Below, one piece after another: positions 7,781 through 17,228 of a DNA stretch of 54,435 nucleotides. The position numbers and the translations under genes are program-made. Below the pieces are notes generated by a model. The model was not told the DNA's origin and made no database searches. It saw nothing but the letters and a program-made list of their open reading frames with translations. Each line of letters begins with the position of its first letter. Positions within the stretch are counted from its first letter, which is position 1. Location: NCBI RefSeq assembly GCF_000980875.1, contig NZ_LAYO01000086.1:1-54435 (forward strand). The letters are read 5' to 3'. This DNA is from Leucobacter sp. Ag1 (GTDB lineage Bacteria; Actinomycetota; Actinomycetes; Actinomycetales; Microbacteriaceae).

Positions 7781-9766
7781 ATGAGCAACGCAGCCTCCTC
7801 CTCCGGCATCGACCTCACCGAGCTCGATCCTGCGGTCCGCCCGCAGGACGACCTGTTCCGTCACGTCAACGGCAAGTGGATCGATCGCACCGAGATCCCG
7901 GGCGACAAGGCGCGCTACGGTTCGTTCGCGGTGCTCGCCGAGAACGCCGAGGAGGCGGTGCGCGACATCATCACCGGCACGGATGCTCCCGCGCCCGGCC
8001 TCATCGAGGGCGGCGCCGAGGCGGAGGCCGACAAGGTCGCCGCGCTCTACGCCTCGTTCATGGACACCAGCCGCGTCGACTTCCTCGGTGCCGAGCCCAT
8101 CTGGGACGACCTGGCCCGGGTGCTCGCCGTCTCCTCGATCCCCGAACTCGTGCGGGTCACCGCCGAGCTCGAGCGGCAGGGCCTCGGCGGGTTCTTCGGC
8201 ATGTACATCGACAACGATCCGGGCGACCCGTCGCGCTACATCGCGTTCGTCATGCAGGGCGGCATCGGCCTGCCCGACGAGTCGTACTACCGCGAGGAGC
8301 AGTTCGCCGGGATCCGCGAGCAGTACGTCGCGCACATCGAGCGCATGCTCGACCTGGTCGGCGTGAGCGAGGCCGATCGCCTCGCCGGCCTCGCGTTCGA
8401 CCTCGAGCGTCGGATCGCTTCCTCGCACTGGGACACGGTGGCGAGCCGCGACATCCAGAAGCTCTACAACCTGCGCACCTTCGCCGGGCTGCAGGAGATC
8501 ACCCCGCAGCTCGACTGGTCGGCGTACCTCGGTGCGATGGGCGCGCCCGAGAGCGCGTTCGCCGAGGTGGTCGCGGCGCAGCCCGAGGCCCTCGCCGGTC
8601 TGGCCGCACTGCTCGTCGACGAGGAGCTCCCGGCCTGGCGGGCCTGGCTCGCCTGGGCCCTCGTCCGCGGTTCGGCCGCGCTGCTCTCGCAGGAGATCTC
8701 GCGCGCCAACTTCGACTTCTACGGCACCGCGCTCACCGGTGCGCCCGAGCAGCGCGACCGCTGGCGCCGCGGCGTCTCCTTCGTCGAAGGCGCGATGGGC
8801 GAGGCCGTCGGCCGACTGTACGTCGAGCGCCACTTCGACGAGAACTCGAAGGCCGAGATGGACGTGCTCGTCGGACACCTCATCGAGGCCTACCGCGACT
8901 CGATCCAGCAGCTCGCCTGGATGAGCCCCGAGACCCGCGAGCGCGCGCTCGACAAGCTCGAGAAGTTCACGCCCAAGATCGGCTACCCGGTGAAGTGGCG
9001 CGACTACTCGTCGCTCGCGGTCGACGCGGGCGACCTCGTCGGCAACTCCCGGCGGGTGTCCGAGTTCGAATTCGTGCGCGAGCTCGGCAAGCTCGGCAAG
9101 CCGATCGACCGCGACGAGTGGTTCATGACCCCGCAGACGGTCAACGCGTACTACAACCCCGGCTTCAACGAGATCGTGTTCCCCGCGGCGATCCTGCAGC
9201 CGCCGTTCTTCGATGCGACGTGGGACGCGGCCACCAACTTCGGCGCGATCGGCGCCGTGATCGGGCACGAGATCGGCCACGGCTTCGACGATCAGGGCTC
9301 GCGCTACGACGGCGACGGCCGTCTCACCGACTGGTGGACCGAGCAGGATCGCAGCGCGTTCGAGGAGCGCACGAAGGCGCTCATCGGTCAGTACAACGCG
9401 CTCTCGCCCGAGGGGGCCGACGGGCAGACGGTCAACGGCGAGCTCACCATCGGCGAGAACATCGGCGACCTCTCGGGCCTCGAGATCGCATGGAAGGCGT
9501 ACCTGCGGGCACTCGACGGTGCCGAGTCGCCGGTCATCGACGGGCTCACGGGCGCCGAGCGCTTCTTCCTCGCCTGGGCCCAGGCCTGGCAGCAGAAGTC
9601 CCGCCCCGAGGAGGTCGTGCGCCTGCTGACCATCGACCCGCACTCGCCCAACGAGTTCCGGTGCAACCAGATCGTGCGCAACCTCGCCCCGTTCCACGAG
9701 GCCTACGGCACGAAGCCGGGCGACGAGCTCTGGCTCGACGCCGCCGAGCGCGTCAGCATCTGGTGA
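7781..9766 (+). CDS. M13-family zinc metallopeptidase (neprilysin/PepO-like)
   Basis: A 661-residue peptidase of the neprilysin family. It has the full zinc site: HEIGH at residues 496-500 (in VIGHEIGHGFDDQG) and the downstream ENIGD with Glu559 as third ligand and Asp563. The substrate-binding segment NAYYNPGFNEIVFPAAILQPPFF precedes the zinc site. The C-terminus has the expected PxxFRCNQIVRN-type motif (PNEFRCNQIVRNLAPF). There is no signal peptide or membrane anchor, so it is a cytoplasmic oligopeptidase like lactococcal PepO. The length matches bacterial members. It probably degrades short peptides, which fits the dipeptide-type ABC operon a few kilobases downstream, although they are not co-transcribed. 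Confidence 0.93.
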   Translation: MSNAASSSGIDLTELDPAVRPQDDLFRHVNGKWIDRTEIPGDKARYGSFAVLAENAEEAVRDIITGTDAPAPGLIEGGAEAEADKVAALYASFMDTSRVDFLGAEPIWDDLARVLAVSSIPELVRVTAELERQGLGGFFGMYIDNDPGDPSRYIAFVMQGGIGLPDESYYREEQFAGIREQYVAHIERMLDLVGVSEADRLAGLAFDLERRIASSHWDTVASRDIQKLYNLRTFAGLQEITPQLDWSAYLGAMGAPESAFAEVVAAQPEALAGLAALLVDEELPAWRAWLAWALVRGSAALLSQEISRANFDFYGTALTGAPEQRDRWRRGVSFVEGAMGEAVGRLYVERHFDENSKAEMDVLVGHLIEAYRDSIQQLAWMSPETRERALDKLEKFTPKIGYPVKWRDYSSLAVDAGDLVGNSRRVSEFEFVRELGKLGKPIDRDEWFMTPQTVNAYYNPGFNEIVFPAAILQPPFFDATWDAATNFGAIGAVIGHEIGHGFDDQGSRYDGDGRLTDWWTEQDRSAFEERTKALIGQYNALSPEGADGQTVNGELTIGENIGDLSGLEIAWKAYLRALDGAESPVIDGLTGAERFFLAWAQAWQQKSRPEEVVRLLTIDPHSPNEFRCNQIVRNLAPFHEAYGTKPGDELWLDAAERVSIW

Positions 9767-9783
9767 GCTGAAGCGCGGTAGTC

Positions 9784-11160
9784 GTGAGCAGCTTCGTCGG
9801 CGGCTTCCTGCGAGGGATCGGACTCCCGCAGGAAGCTGCGGCGCGGCTGTCCGGCCCGCGGCCGCCGCTGCCCGCCCGGCTCCCCGTGAGCGATCTGGCG
9901 CGGGATGCCGTCGGCGCGTTCGCGCTCGCCGCGGAGGCCGCGCGCGATGCCGCGACGGGAAAGTCCCCTGCGCGGCCACCGGAGCGAGCCGAACCGGTGG
10001 GGCTCGACCCGATCCGCATCGCCGCGTCGTTCCGCAGCGACCAGCTCGGCCGGCTCGACGGTCAGTCCCCTCCGGTCTGGGCGCCGCTCTCCGGGTTCTT
10101 CCCGGCGGCCGATGGGTGGGTGCGCACCCACGCCAACTATCCGTGGCACGCCGCGGCGCTGCGCGCTGTGCTCGGCCTCGGACCGGACGCAGGCGGCGAC
10201 GCGGTGGCCGCGGCGATCGCCGAACGCGGCGCACACGAGCTCGAGGATGCCGTGTTCCGGGCGGGAGGCCTCGCGGTCGCCGTGCGTGAGCCCGACGCCT
10301 GGGCCGCGCAACGCGGAGCACCCACGGCGCCGATCCGCGTGGATCGTGCCGGAGCGGCGCGCGCCGTTCTCGGGGCGGATCCGGAACGACCCCTCGACGG
10401 TGTCCGGGTGCTCGACCTCACCCGGGTCATCGCCGGTCCCGTCGCGACGCGCGCGCTCGCGGGCCTCGGCGCCGACGTGCTGCGCGTCGATTCGCCGGTG
10501 CGACCCGAACCGCTCTGGCAGTGGCTCGACACGGGGCGCGGCAAGCGCTCGAGCCTGCTCGACCTCGAGGATCGCGCCGACCGATCCCGGTTCGCCGAGC
10601 TCCTGGCGGAGGCGGACGTCGTGGTCACGGGGGCACGCCCCGGGGCGCTCGCGCGCTTCGGACTCGAACCCGAGCAGATCGCCGAATCCCAGCCGGGCAT
10701 CGTCACTGCCCGGGTGCGTGCGTGGGCTCCCGGCGGCGACTGGGGCGAGCGGCGGGGGTTCGACAGCCTCGTCCAGGCGGCCTCCGGCATCGCCGCCGTC
10801 GAATCCGCGGACCGCGAGAACCCGGGGAAGCTGCCGGCGCAGGCGCTCGACCACTCCGGCGGGGCGCTGCTCGCGGCCGGGATCACCGCGCTCCTCGCCG
10901 AGCGGAACGCGGGCGCCGTCGAGGTGACGCTGGAGAGCATCGGGCGGGCGCTGCTCGCGGCCGGCGCGGCGGCGAGCACCGGCGCGGGTTTCATCGAGCC
11001 CGAGCTGCTCTCCGCGGTCGGCGGCTTCGTACCGGAGGCCGCGCCGAGCCGCTGGGGCGCCCTGGGAATCGTCGGCGAAGCGTATCTGCCGAGCTGGCAA
11101 TCGGATCCGGGACCTTGGGCCGGGAGTGCATTCGGTGAGGATCCGCCGCGATGGCGCTGA
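9784..11160 (+). CDS. CaiB/BaiF-type (family III) CoA-transferase
   Basis: A 458-residue protein. The clear family III core starts near residue 200 with LDGVRVLDLTRVIAGPVATRALAGLGADVLRVD, then GRGKRSSLLDLEDRAD and VTGARPGALARFGLEP. Family III enzymes move CoA between carboxylic acids through an aspartyl-CoA anhydride. The first 190 residues are also CaiB-like (WAPLSGFFPAADGWVRTHANYPWH), so the order of halves looks permuted compared with simple CaiB, as in some actinobacterial two-lobed members. The start GTG is 17 bases after the peptidase stop, with no obvious ribosome site. The substrate is unknown. Confidence 0.8.
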   Translation: MSSFVGGFLRGIGLPQEAAARLSGPRPPLPARLPVSDLARDAVGAFALAAEAARDAATGKSPARPPERAEPVGLDPIRIAASFRSDQLGRLDGQSPPVWAPLSGFFPAADGWVRTHANYPWHAAALRAVLGLGPDAGGDAVAAAIAERGAHELEDAVFRAGGLAVAVREPDAWAAQRGAPTAPIRVDRAGAARAVLGADPERPLDGVRVLDLTRVIAGPVATRALAGLGADVLRVDSPVRPEPLWQWLDTGRGKRSSLLDLEDRADRSRFAELLAEADVVVTGARPGALARFGLEPEQIAESQPGIVTARVRAWAPGGDWGERRGFDSLVQAASGIAAVESADRENPGKLPAQALDHSGGALLAAGITALLAERNAGAVEVTLESIGRALLAAGAAASTGAGFIEPELLSAVGGFVPEAAPSRWGALGIVGEAYLPSWQSDPGPWAGSAFGEDPPRWR

Positions 11161-11267
11161 GCACCACCGGCGCTGCGCGCGGCCGGGAATGCCGCTCACC
11201 CGGCGCCGGTTACGACACGTGTCGCCCGATTCGCGCGGGTGGACCGACCTGGCGCATACTGAAGTGT

Positions 11268-11288
11268 TGCGAATGCGAGACATTCGCA
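11268..11288. promoter_or_regulatory. Palindrome at the expected transcription start of the DUF1684 gene
   Basis: TGCGAATG (11268-11275) and CATTCGCA (11281-11288) form a perfect 8-bp inverted repeat with a five-base spacer. A -10-like CATACT lies at 11256-11261, so the palindrome would sit at +1, a usual place for a repressor site. No regulator gene is adjacent. Confidence 0.45.
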
Positions 11289-11356
11289 GACTTCGCATGT
11301 TGCATCGCACCGGGCAACGCCGGACCGTACCGGCGGACGAGCAGATTGGACGGATC

Positions 11357-12139
11357 ATGACCGAGCACCCGCAGTCCACGCAGAGCACGGCCGCGGCCGC
11401 CCACGACGCCTGGCGGGTCGCGCGTCGCGAGGCCGTCACCTCTGCCACGGGCAACCTCAGCCTGGTCGAGACCCGCTGGTTCCCCGCGGGCACGACCGCG
11501 CAGGAGGCGGGCATCACCGCCGAGGCCGAGCGCTCAGCCGCGCGTGCCGAGGGGCGCGGCGACCGCGTCACCGTGACCGAGCTGCAGCGCCGCGACCTCA
11601 CCACCGGAGAGCCCGAATACGGCATCCGCGTGTGGGACGCCGATTCGGCGGCGATCCGCGCCTTCGACGGCACCGCCACCTTCGACTACGACCCCGCGTG
11701 GGTGATCGAGGCCGAGTTCACGCCCGTCGCCTCCGATCGCACGATCCCGTTCGAGCACATCCGCGACGCCGGGCTCACCCGCGACCTCGTCGTCCCGGGC
11801 GACATCGCCTTCGAGCGCGACGGCGAGCGCTTCACCCTCTCGGCGTTCGACGACGACGGCCAGCTGCTGCTCGTGTTCGGCGATCCGACGAACCGCGCGA
11901 CCGACGGGACGCAGAGCTACGGCGCGGGCCGCTTCCTCTTCGTGCCGCGCGACGCGGGCGCCTTCGGCGAGGCCGGTCGGGTGACGCTCGACTTCAACCG
12001 CGCCTTCGTGCCGCCGTGCGGCTTCTCGGCGCAGTACAACTGCCCGATGCCGCCCGCGCAGAACCGCCTGCCCTGGCCGATCCTCGCGGGCGAGCGCCTG
12101 CCCGAGTTCCGCGACGGCTTCGACATCTACACGGTGTGA
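11357..12139 (+). CDS. DUF1684-domain protein
   Basis: A 260-residue cytoplasmic protein of the DUF1684 family, whose function is unknown. The family fingerprint is in the C-terminal third: QSYGAGRFLFVPRD, then VTLDFNRAFVPPCGFSAQYNCP, and NRLPWPILAGERLPEF. The start is the ATG at 11357, preceded by a GGACGGA ribosome-site-like stretch. The leader begins near a palindrome at 11268-11288. It lies 79 bp upstream of the peptide ABC operon, with a small GGATCC-containing hairpin between, and may be transcribed separately. Confidence 0.85.
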   Translation: MTEHPQSTQSTAAAAHDAWRVARREAVTSATGNLSLVETRWFPAGTTAQEAGITAEAERSAARAEGRGDRVTVTELQRRDLTTGEPEYGIRVWDADSAAIRAFDGTATFDYDPAWVIEAEFTPVASDRTIPFEHIRDAGLTRDLVVPGDIAFERDGERFTLSAFDDDGQLLLVFGDPTNRATDGTQSYGAGRFLFVPRDAGAFGEAGRVTLDFNRAFVPPCGFSAQYNCPMPPAQNRLPWPILAGERLPEFRDGFDIYTV

Positions 12140-12144
12140 CCGGA

Positions 12145-12170
12145 GCGGATCCTGCGCGAGCCGGATCCGC
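12145..12170. terminator. Short hairpin after the DUF1684 gene
   Basis: GCGGATCC (12145-12152) and GGATCCGC (12163-12170) pair with a 10-base loop immediately after the stop at 12139. A weak terminator is possible; there is no T-tract. Confidence 0.35.
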
Positions 12171-12218
12171 CGTACGCACCCACTTACTCAGCACCACTGC
12201 CCGACCCGAAGGAATCCC

Positions 12219-13724
12219 ATGATCTCTCTGAAGCGGAAGGCCCTCGCGGCCGCTGCGGCCCTCACCGTCTCGGCCCTCGCCCTGACGGGCTGCGCCCAGG
12301 GCGGCGGCGCGAGCGCCGGCGGAGCCGACGCGACGATCCGCATCGGATCGCTCTACGAGCCCGTCAACCTGAGCAACGTCGCGGGCGGCGGCCAGGGTGT
12401 CACCGAGGCGCTCACCGGCAACGTCTACGAGAGCCTCTTCAAGCTGAACGACGACGGCACCATCTCGCCGCTGCTCGCCACGAAGCACGAGATGAGCTCT
12501 GACGGACTCACCTACACCTTCACGCTGCGCGACGGCGTGAAGTTCCACTCGGGCAAGGCGCTGACCTCCGCCGATGTGAAGGCGAGCATCGAGGCGGTGC
12601 TCGCGCCCGACTCCCAGTCGGCGCGCAAGTCGAGCCTCGAAGTGATCAAGAGCATCGAGACGCCCGACGCGCACACCGTGAAGGTCGACCTCAAGCAGCG
12701 TTCGATCTCGTTCCCCTACCTGCTCTCGTACATCTGGGTGGTGAACGCCGACGCCAAGAATCTCGAGAAGCAGGAGGACGGCACCGGGCCGTACACGCTC
12801 GGCGAGTGGAAGCGCGGCAGCACCCTGACGCTGAACCGCTGGAACGGCTACTGGGGCGAGAAGGCGAAGAACGGCAAGGTCGTGTTCTCGTACTTCACCG
12901 ACGCGACGGCCGAGGACACGGCGCTCACGAGCGGCCGCCTCGACCTGATCACGAGCGTGCAGAACCCCGATGCGCTGCCGCAGTTCGAGAAGAGCGGAAA
13001 GTTCACGATCAACGACGGCAAGTCGACCACCAAGGAGCTGCTCGCCTTCAACGACAAGGCGAAGCCGTTCACCGACGCCAAGGTGCGCCAGGCGATCTAC
13101 TCGGCGATCGATCGCAAGAAGCTGCTGAACGCGATCTGGGGCGACTACGGCACCCTGATCGGTTCGATGGTGCCGCCGAGCGACCCCTGGTACGAGGACC
13201 TCACGAAGCTGAACCCCTACGACCCCGCGCGCTCGAAGACCCTGCTCGCGGAAGCCGGGCTGGCGAACGGCTTCACCTTCACGCTCGACACCCCGAGCTA
13301 CGATCCGCACCCCGCGGTCGCCGAGTTCCTGCAGTCGGAGCTGAAGAAGGTCGGGATCACGGTCAAGATCAACACGATCAGCGCCGACGAGTGGTACACG
13401 AAGGTGTTCAAGAACCACGATTTCGAGGCGACGCTGCAGGAGCACGTCAACGATCGCGACGTGGTCTGGTACGGCAACCCCGAGTTCTACTGGGGCTACG
13501 ACAACCCGCAGGTCACGAAGTGGATCGACGAGGCCGAGCAGGCCTCGAGCGAGGCCGAGCAGGTCAAGCTGCTGAAGCAGGCCAACCGGCAGATCGCCAC
13601 CGATGCGGCGAGCGCGTGGCTGTACCTGTACCCGCAGATCGTGGTCGCGTCGAAGGACGTCAGCGGATACCCGGTCAACGGGCTGAACTCGCAGTTCCCC
13701 GCCTATAACATCGTCAAGAAGTAG
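12219..13724 (+). CDS. ABC transporter substrate-binding lipoprotein, family 5 (peptide/nickel type)
   Basis: A 501-residue extracellular solute-binding protein. The N-terminus is a lipoprotein signal (KRKALAAAAALTVSALALTGC), with Cys near residue 26 as the lipidation site. The family 5 fold follows, with VTEALTGNVYESLFKLNDDGTISPLLATK, then YTFTLRDGVKFHSGKALTSADV, and DAKVRQAIYSAIDRKKLLNAIWGDYGT. It captures peptides, or possibly other solutes, for the permease pair downstream. It is first in the operon and followed by a very stable hairpin at 13731-13775, which would favour high expression of this gene over the rest. Confidence 0.9.
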   Translation: MISLKRKALAAAAALTVSALALTGCAQGGGASAGGADATIRIGSLYEPVNLSNVAGGGQGVTEALTGNVYESLFKLNDDGTISPLLATKHEMSSDGLTYTFTLRDGVKFHSGKALTSADVKASIEAVLAPDSQSARKSSLEVIKSIETPDAHTVKVDLKQRSISFPYLLSYIWVVNADAKNLEKQEDGTGPYTLGEWKRGSTLTLNRWNGYWGEKAKNGKVVFSYFTDATAEDTALTSGRLDLITSVQNPDALPQFEKSGKFTINDGKSTTKELLAFNDKAKPFTDAKVRQAIYSAIDRKKLLNAIWGDYGTLIGSMVPPSDPWYEDLTKLNPYDPARSKTLLAEAGLANGFTFTLDTPSYDPHPAVAEFLQSELKKVGITVKINTISADEWYTKVFKNHDFEATLQEHVNDRDVVWYGNPEFYWGYDNPQVTKWIDEAEQASSEAEQVKLLKQANRQIATDAASAWLYLYPQIVVASKDVSGYPVNGLNSQFPAYNIVKK

Positions 13725-13730
13725 CTCGAA

Positions 13731-13775
13731 GACGCGAGGGTGCCGGGGGCCGCTGGTCCCCGGCACCCTCGCGTC
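13731..13775 (+). terminator. Intercistronic hairpin between binding protein and permease
   Basis: Two perfectly complementary 18-base arms (13731-13748 and 13758-13775) flank a nine-base loop. The hairpin lies between the binding-protein stop and the permease ribosome site. No T-tract follows, so partial termination or 3-prime-end mRNA protection is more likely than full termination. Confidence 0.7.
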
Positions 13776-13814
13776 GGTGGCGGCGACCGCCCGACCCGTG
13801 GGAAGGAGTGCACG

Positions 13815-14777
13815 ATGCTCGGCTATCTGCTGCGCCGCGGCGCGCTCCTGATCGGATCGCTCGCGGTCGCGATGATCGTGATCTTCGTGCTGCTGCGCCT
13901 GTTGCCCGGCGATCCGGCGAACGCGCTGCTCTCGGTGAGCGCGACTCCCGAGCAGATCGCGGCGGCGCGCAAGCAAGTGGGATCGGATCAGCCGCTGCTC
14001 GTGCAGTTCGGTGCCTGGGCGGCCCAGATGCTGCGCTTCGATCTGGGCGAGTCCCTCATCACCGGTGCGCCGGTCGGACCCGAGATCTCCTCGCGACTGC
14101 GGGTGACGCTGCCGCTCACGCTCCTCGCGTTCGGCATCGCGCTGGTGCTGTCTGTCGCGGCGGGCGTGACCGCGGCGGTGCAGTCGGACCGCTGGTACGG
14201 CACGCTGCTGTCGGGCGTCGCGCAGCTCGGCATCGCGGTCCCCGTGTTCTGGATCGGGATCATCCTCGTGTGGGTCTTCGGGCTCGGGCTCGGCTGGTTC
14301 CCGACGGGCGGCTTCCCCGCGGACGACTGGTCGGATCCGGCGGGGGCGTTCTCGTCGCTCGTGCTGCCCGCGCTGGCCATCGGTCTCGTGATGGGGGCCT
14401 CGCTGACCCGCTACATCCGGTCGGCGACGCTCGACGTGCTCGGCAGCGACTACCTGCGCACGGCGCGGGCGCACGGATCGGGCTTCGGTGAGGCGCTGTG
14501 GCGGCACGGGCTGCGCAACGGCGCGGTGCCGGTCGTCTCGGTGCTCGGCATCGAGCTCGCGACGACGCTGCTCGGGGCGGTCGTGGTCGAGAGCGTCTAC
14601 GCGCTGCCGGGGCTCGGCAGCTACCTCGTCGACGGTATCGCGAAGCACGACTTCGCCGCGATCCAGGGGGTGCTCGTCGTGACCACCCTGCTGGTGCTGC
14701 TCGTCGGCTTCGCGGCCGATGTCGTGCAGCGCCTCATCGATCCCCGGCTGCGGGCGAGCGTGGGGGTGGCGTCGTGA
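13815..14777 (+). CDS. ABC transporter permease, DppB type
   Basis: A 320-residue inner-membrane permease with six transmembrane helices. The N-terminal helix and DppB signature are present (FVLLRLLPGDPANALL near residue 25), as is the EAA loop (SDYLRTARAHGSGFGEALWRHGLRNG) that contacts the ATPases. The ATG at 13815 has GGAAGGAG six bases upstream. It forms the channel with the next gene, which starts by a GTGA overlap. Confidence 0.9.
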   Translation: MLGYLLRRGALLIGSLAVAMIVIFVLLRLLPGDPANALLSVSATPEQIAAARKQVGSDQPLLVQFGAWAAQMLRFDLGESLITGAPVGPEISSRLRVTLPLTLLAFGIALVLSVAAGVTAAVQSDRWYGTLLSGVAQLGIAVPVFWIGIILVWVFGLGLGWFPTGGFPADDWSDPAGAFSSLVLPALAIGLVMGASLTRYIRSATLDVLGSDYLRTARAHGSGFGEALWRHGLRNGAVPVVSVLGIELATTLLGAVVVESVYALPGLGSYLVDGIAKHDFAAIQGVLVVTTLLVLLVGFAADVVQRLIDPRLRASVGVAS

Positions 14778-15589
14778 AGCGCGCAACGCTCTGGATCGGT
14801 CTGGGCCTCGTCTCGGTCGTGGTGCTCGTCGCCCTCGTCTCGCTCGTGTGGCTGCCGTACCCGCTCGACGACACCTCCGGCGGGCGCCTGTCGCCGCCCT
14901 CGGGGGAGCACCTGCTCGGCACCGACAAGCTGGGGCGCGACCTGCTCAGCCAGCTCATGGTCGGCGCCCGCATCGCGCTCCTGGTCGGTGCGGGATCGGT
15001 CGTGATCGCGACACTCATCGGGGTGACCCTCGGCCTCATCGCCGCGTTCGCGGTCCAGTGGCTCGACGACTCGATCTCGGCGCTCCTCGACGTGGCCATC
15101 GCGTTCCCCGTGCTGCTCACGGCCATGCTCATCGTCGCGCTGCAGCCGCCGTCGCTGGGCTCGGCGATCCTCGCGATCGGGCTCGGCATGTCCGCGGTCA
15201 TCGCGCGCATCGCGCGGATCCTCGCGAAGCGGGTCGTCGGATCGCAGTACGTCACCGCGGCGCGCACGAGCGGCACGCGCACGCTCGGGATCGTGCGGCG
15301 CCACGTGCTGCCGAACATCGCGCCCACGCTCGCGGTCACCCTCGCCCTGCAGTTCGGCGCGGCCGTGCTCGCAGAGGCGAGCCTCTCGTACCTGGGACTC
15401 GGCGCTCCGCCGCCCAACGCGTCGTGGGGCCGCCTGCTGCAGGAGGCGCAGGGCACCGTGCTCGAGGCCCCGGTCGGCGCGATCGCACCGGGTATCGCGC
15501 TCGTGGTGCTCGTGCTCGGCGTGAACTTCGTGGCGGACGGCCTGCGCGACGCGGCCGACCCCACCCGGCGCAGGAGGCGATCCGCATGA
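14774..15589 (+). CDS. ABC transporter permease, DppC type
   Basis: A 271-residue permease partner. After a short N-terminal helix comes the DppC-typical periplasmic segment with SGEHLLGTDKLGRDLLSQLMVGARI. The coupling loop is SQYVTAARTSGTRTLGIVRRHVLPN. The GTG start overlaps the preceding stop by four bases, so translation is coupled. The last residues are basic (PTRRRRRSA). Confidence 0.9.
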   Translation: MKRATLWIGLGLVSVVVLVALVSLVWLPYPLDDTSGGRLSPPSGEHLLGTDKLGRDLLSQLMVGARIALLVGAGSVVIATLIGVTLGLIAAFAVQWLDDSISALLDVAIAFPVLLTAMLIVALQPPSLGSAILAIGLGMSAVIARIARILAKRVVGSQYVTAARTSGTRTLGIVRRHVLPNIAPTLAVTLALQFGAAVLAEASLSYLGLGAPPPNASWGRLLQEAQGTVLEAPVGAIAPGIALVVLVLGVNFVADGLRDAADPTRRRRRSA

Positions 15590-16476
15590 GCGTTCAGACC
15601 GGCGAGCGGGCGGGCGCGGACGCGCCGCTGCTCCGTGTCGAGGGGCTCACCGTCTCGGCGGGTGCCGGGGCGGAGGCGACCGAGCTCGTGCGCGGCATCT
15701 CGTTCGAGATCGCCGCGGGCGAGCGGGTCGGCCTGATCGGAGAGTCCGGCTCGGGCAAGTCCCTCACCGCGCTCGCGATCGCGGGCCTGCTGCCTGCCGG
15801 GCTGTCGGCCGGCGGTTCCGCCGTGCTCTCCGGCGTCGAGACCATCGGCGCGAGCGAAGCCGAGCTGCGGCCGCTGCGCGGACCCGCGATCGGTTTCGTG
15901 TTCCAGGAGCCGCTCACCGCGCTCGACCCGCTGATGCGGGTCGGCAGGCAGATCGCCGAACCGCTGCGACGGCACCGCGGCCTCCGCGGTGCCGAGCTCG
16001 CCCGGGCGGTCGCAGAATCCCTCGCCGAGGTGCGGCTCGAGGATCCGCGCCTCGCCCGCGCCTACCCGCACGAGCTGTCGGGCGGGCAGCGGCAGCGCAT
16101 CGCGATCGCGATCGCCCTCGCCGCGCGTCCGGAGCTGCTCGTCGCCGATGAGCCCACGACCGCGCTCGACGTGACCGTGCAGGCCGACGTGCTCGGGCTG
16201 CTCGACCGGCTCGTCGCCGAGCGCGGTATGGGCCTGCTCTTCATCAGCCACGACCTGGCGGTGGTCTCGCAGCAGACCTCGCGGGTGCTCGTGCTGCGTG
16301 CGGGCGAGGCCGTCGAACGGGGCGCGGTCGCCGATCTGGTGCGCGCTCCGCAGCATCCGTACACGGCTCAGCTCGTCGCGCATGCGCGAGCGCTCGACGC
16401 GGCGCTCGACGGCGCGGCGGGCGGCGGGAGCACCGCGGCGGACGGCCGCGGCGGAGACGCAGGAGGCGACGCATGA
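15586..16476 (+). CDS. ABC transporter ATPase, DppD type
   Basis: A 296-residue ATPase. It contains Walker A GESGSGKS (about residues 59-66), signature LSGGQRQRIAIAIALA and Walker B LLVADEPTTALD, then the switch histidine in FISHDLAVV. The end of the domain shows QHPYTAQLVAHA, typical of peptide-transporter ATPases. The C-terminus is a low-complexity Gly/Ala/Asp tail without the usual Cys-rich Fe-S-like motif of DppD. The ATG overlaps the previous stop (ATGA). Confidence 0.9.
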   Translation: MSVQTGERAGADAPLLRVEGLTVSAGAGAEATELVRGISFEIAAGERVGLIGESGSGKSLTALAIAGLLPAGLSAGGSAVLSGVETIGASEAELRPLRGPAIGFVFQEPLTALDPLMRVGRQIAEPLRRHRGLRGAELARAVAESLAEVRLEDPRLARAYPHELSGGQRQRIAIAIALAARPELLVADEPTTALDVTVQADVLGLLDRLVAERGMGLLFISHDLAVVSQQTSRVLVLRAGEAVERGAVADLVRAPQHPYTAQLVAHARALDAALDGAAGGGSTAADGRGGDAGGDA

Positions 16477-17228
16477 CCGTGCTCGAGGCCGCGAACGTCG
16501 ACTTCGCCTACGGTCGCCGCCCGATCCTGCACGGGGTCTCGCTGCGGCTCGGCGCGGGCGAGTCCGTCGGTGTCGTCGGCGAGTCCGGTGCCGGCAAGTC
16601 GACGCTGCTCTCGCTGCTGCTCGGGCTCGCGGCGCCCTCGGCGGGCGAGGTGCGGTTCGACGGAGCCCCGCTGCGGTTGCGCGATCGAGCCGCGATGCGG
16701 CGATTCCGCTCGGGCGTGCAGGCGGTGTTCCAGGATCCGTACTCGTCGCTCGACCCCCGGCAGCGCGTCGACCGGATCGTGGCCGAACCCCTCGAGTCGC
16801 TCGGGATCGCGCGCGGCGCCGACGCGGCGGATCGGGTGCGGGCCGCGCTGGCCTCGGTCGGGTTGCCCGAGGACGCTGCGCTGCGGTATCCGCACGAGTT
16901 CTCGGGCGGTCAGCGGCAGCGCATCGCGATCGCCCGGGCCACGGTCGTGCGCCCGCGCGTGCTCATCGCGGACGAGCCGGTGAGCGCCCTCGACGTGAGC
17001 ACACGCACCCAGGTGATCGACCTGGTGAACGAGCTGCGCGCGACGACGGGCCTCGCGCTCGTCATGGTGTCGCACGACCTCGGGGCCGTCGCCGCGACCT
17101 GCGAGCGCACGCTCGTGCTCGAGGGCGGTCGCGTGGTCGAGGAGGGCCCCACCTCGGGCATCCTGTCGACGCCGCGAGAGGACTACACGCGCCGACTCAT
17201 CTCGGCGATCCCGCGGCTGCCGGGGTAG
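16473..17228 (+). CDS. ABC transporter ATPase, DppF type
   Basis: A 251-residue ATPase forming the second nucleotide-binding subunit. It contains Walker A GESGAGKST (about residues 36-44), VFQDPYSSLDPRQRV, the signature FSGGQRQRIAIARA and Walker B VLIADEPVSALD, and a switch histidine in VMVSHDLGAV. It is coupled to the previous gene by ATGA. Its last 32 bases overlap the 3-prime end of the convergent oxidoreductase gene. It completes a peptide importer with one binding protein, two permeases and two ATPases. Confidence 0.9.
   Translation: MTVLEAANVDFAYGRRPILHGVSLRLGAGESVGVVGESGAGKSTLLSLLLGLAAPSAGEVRFDGAPLRLRDRAAMRRFRSGVQAVFQDPYSSLDPRQRVDRIVAEPLESLGIARGADAADRVRAALASVGLPEDAALRYPHEFSGGQRQRIAIARATVVRPRVLIADEPVSALDVSTRTQVIDLVNELRATTGLALVMVSHDLGAVAATCERTLVLEGGRVVEEGPTSGILSTPREDYTRRLISAIPRLPG

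Noticed and set aside
7682-14786. Long minus-strand frames opposite the M13 peptidase, CoA-transferase and ABC operon
   Set aside because: Same reason: no motifs, strong Arg/Glu/His bias, and clear genes on the plus strand.
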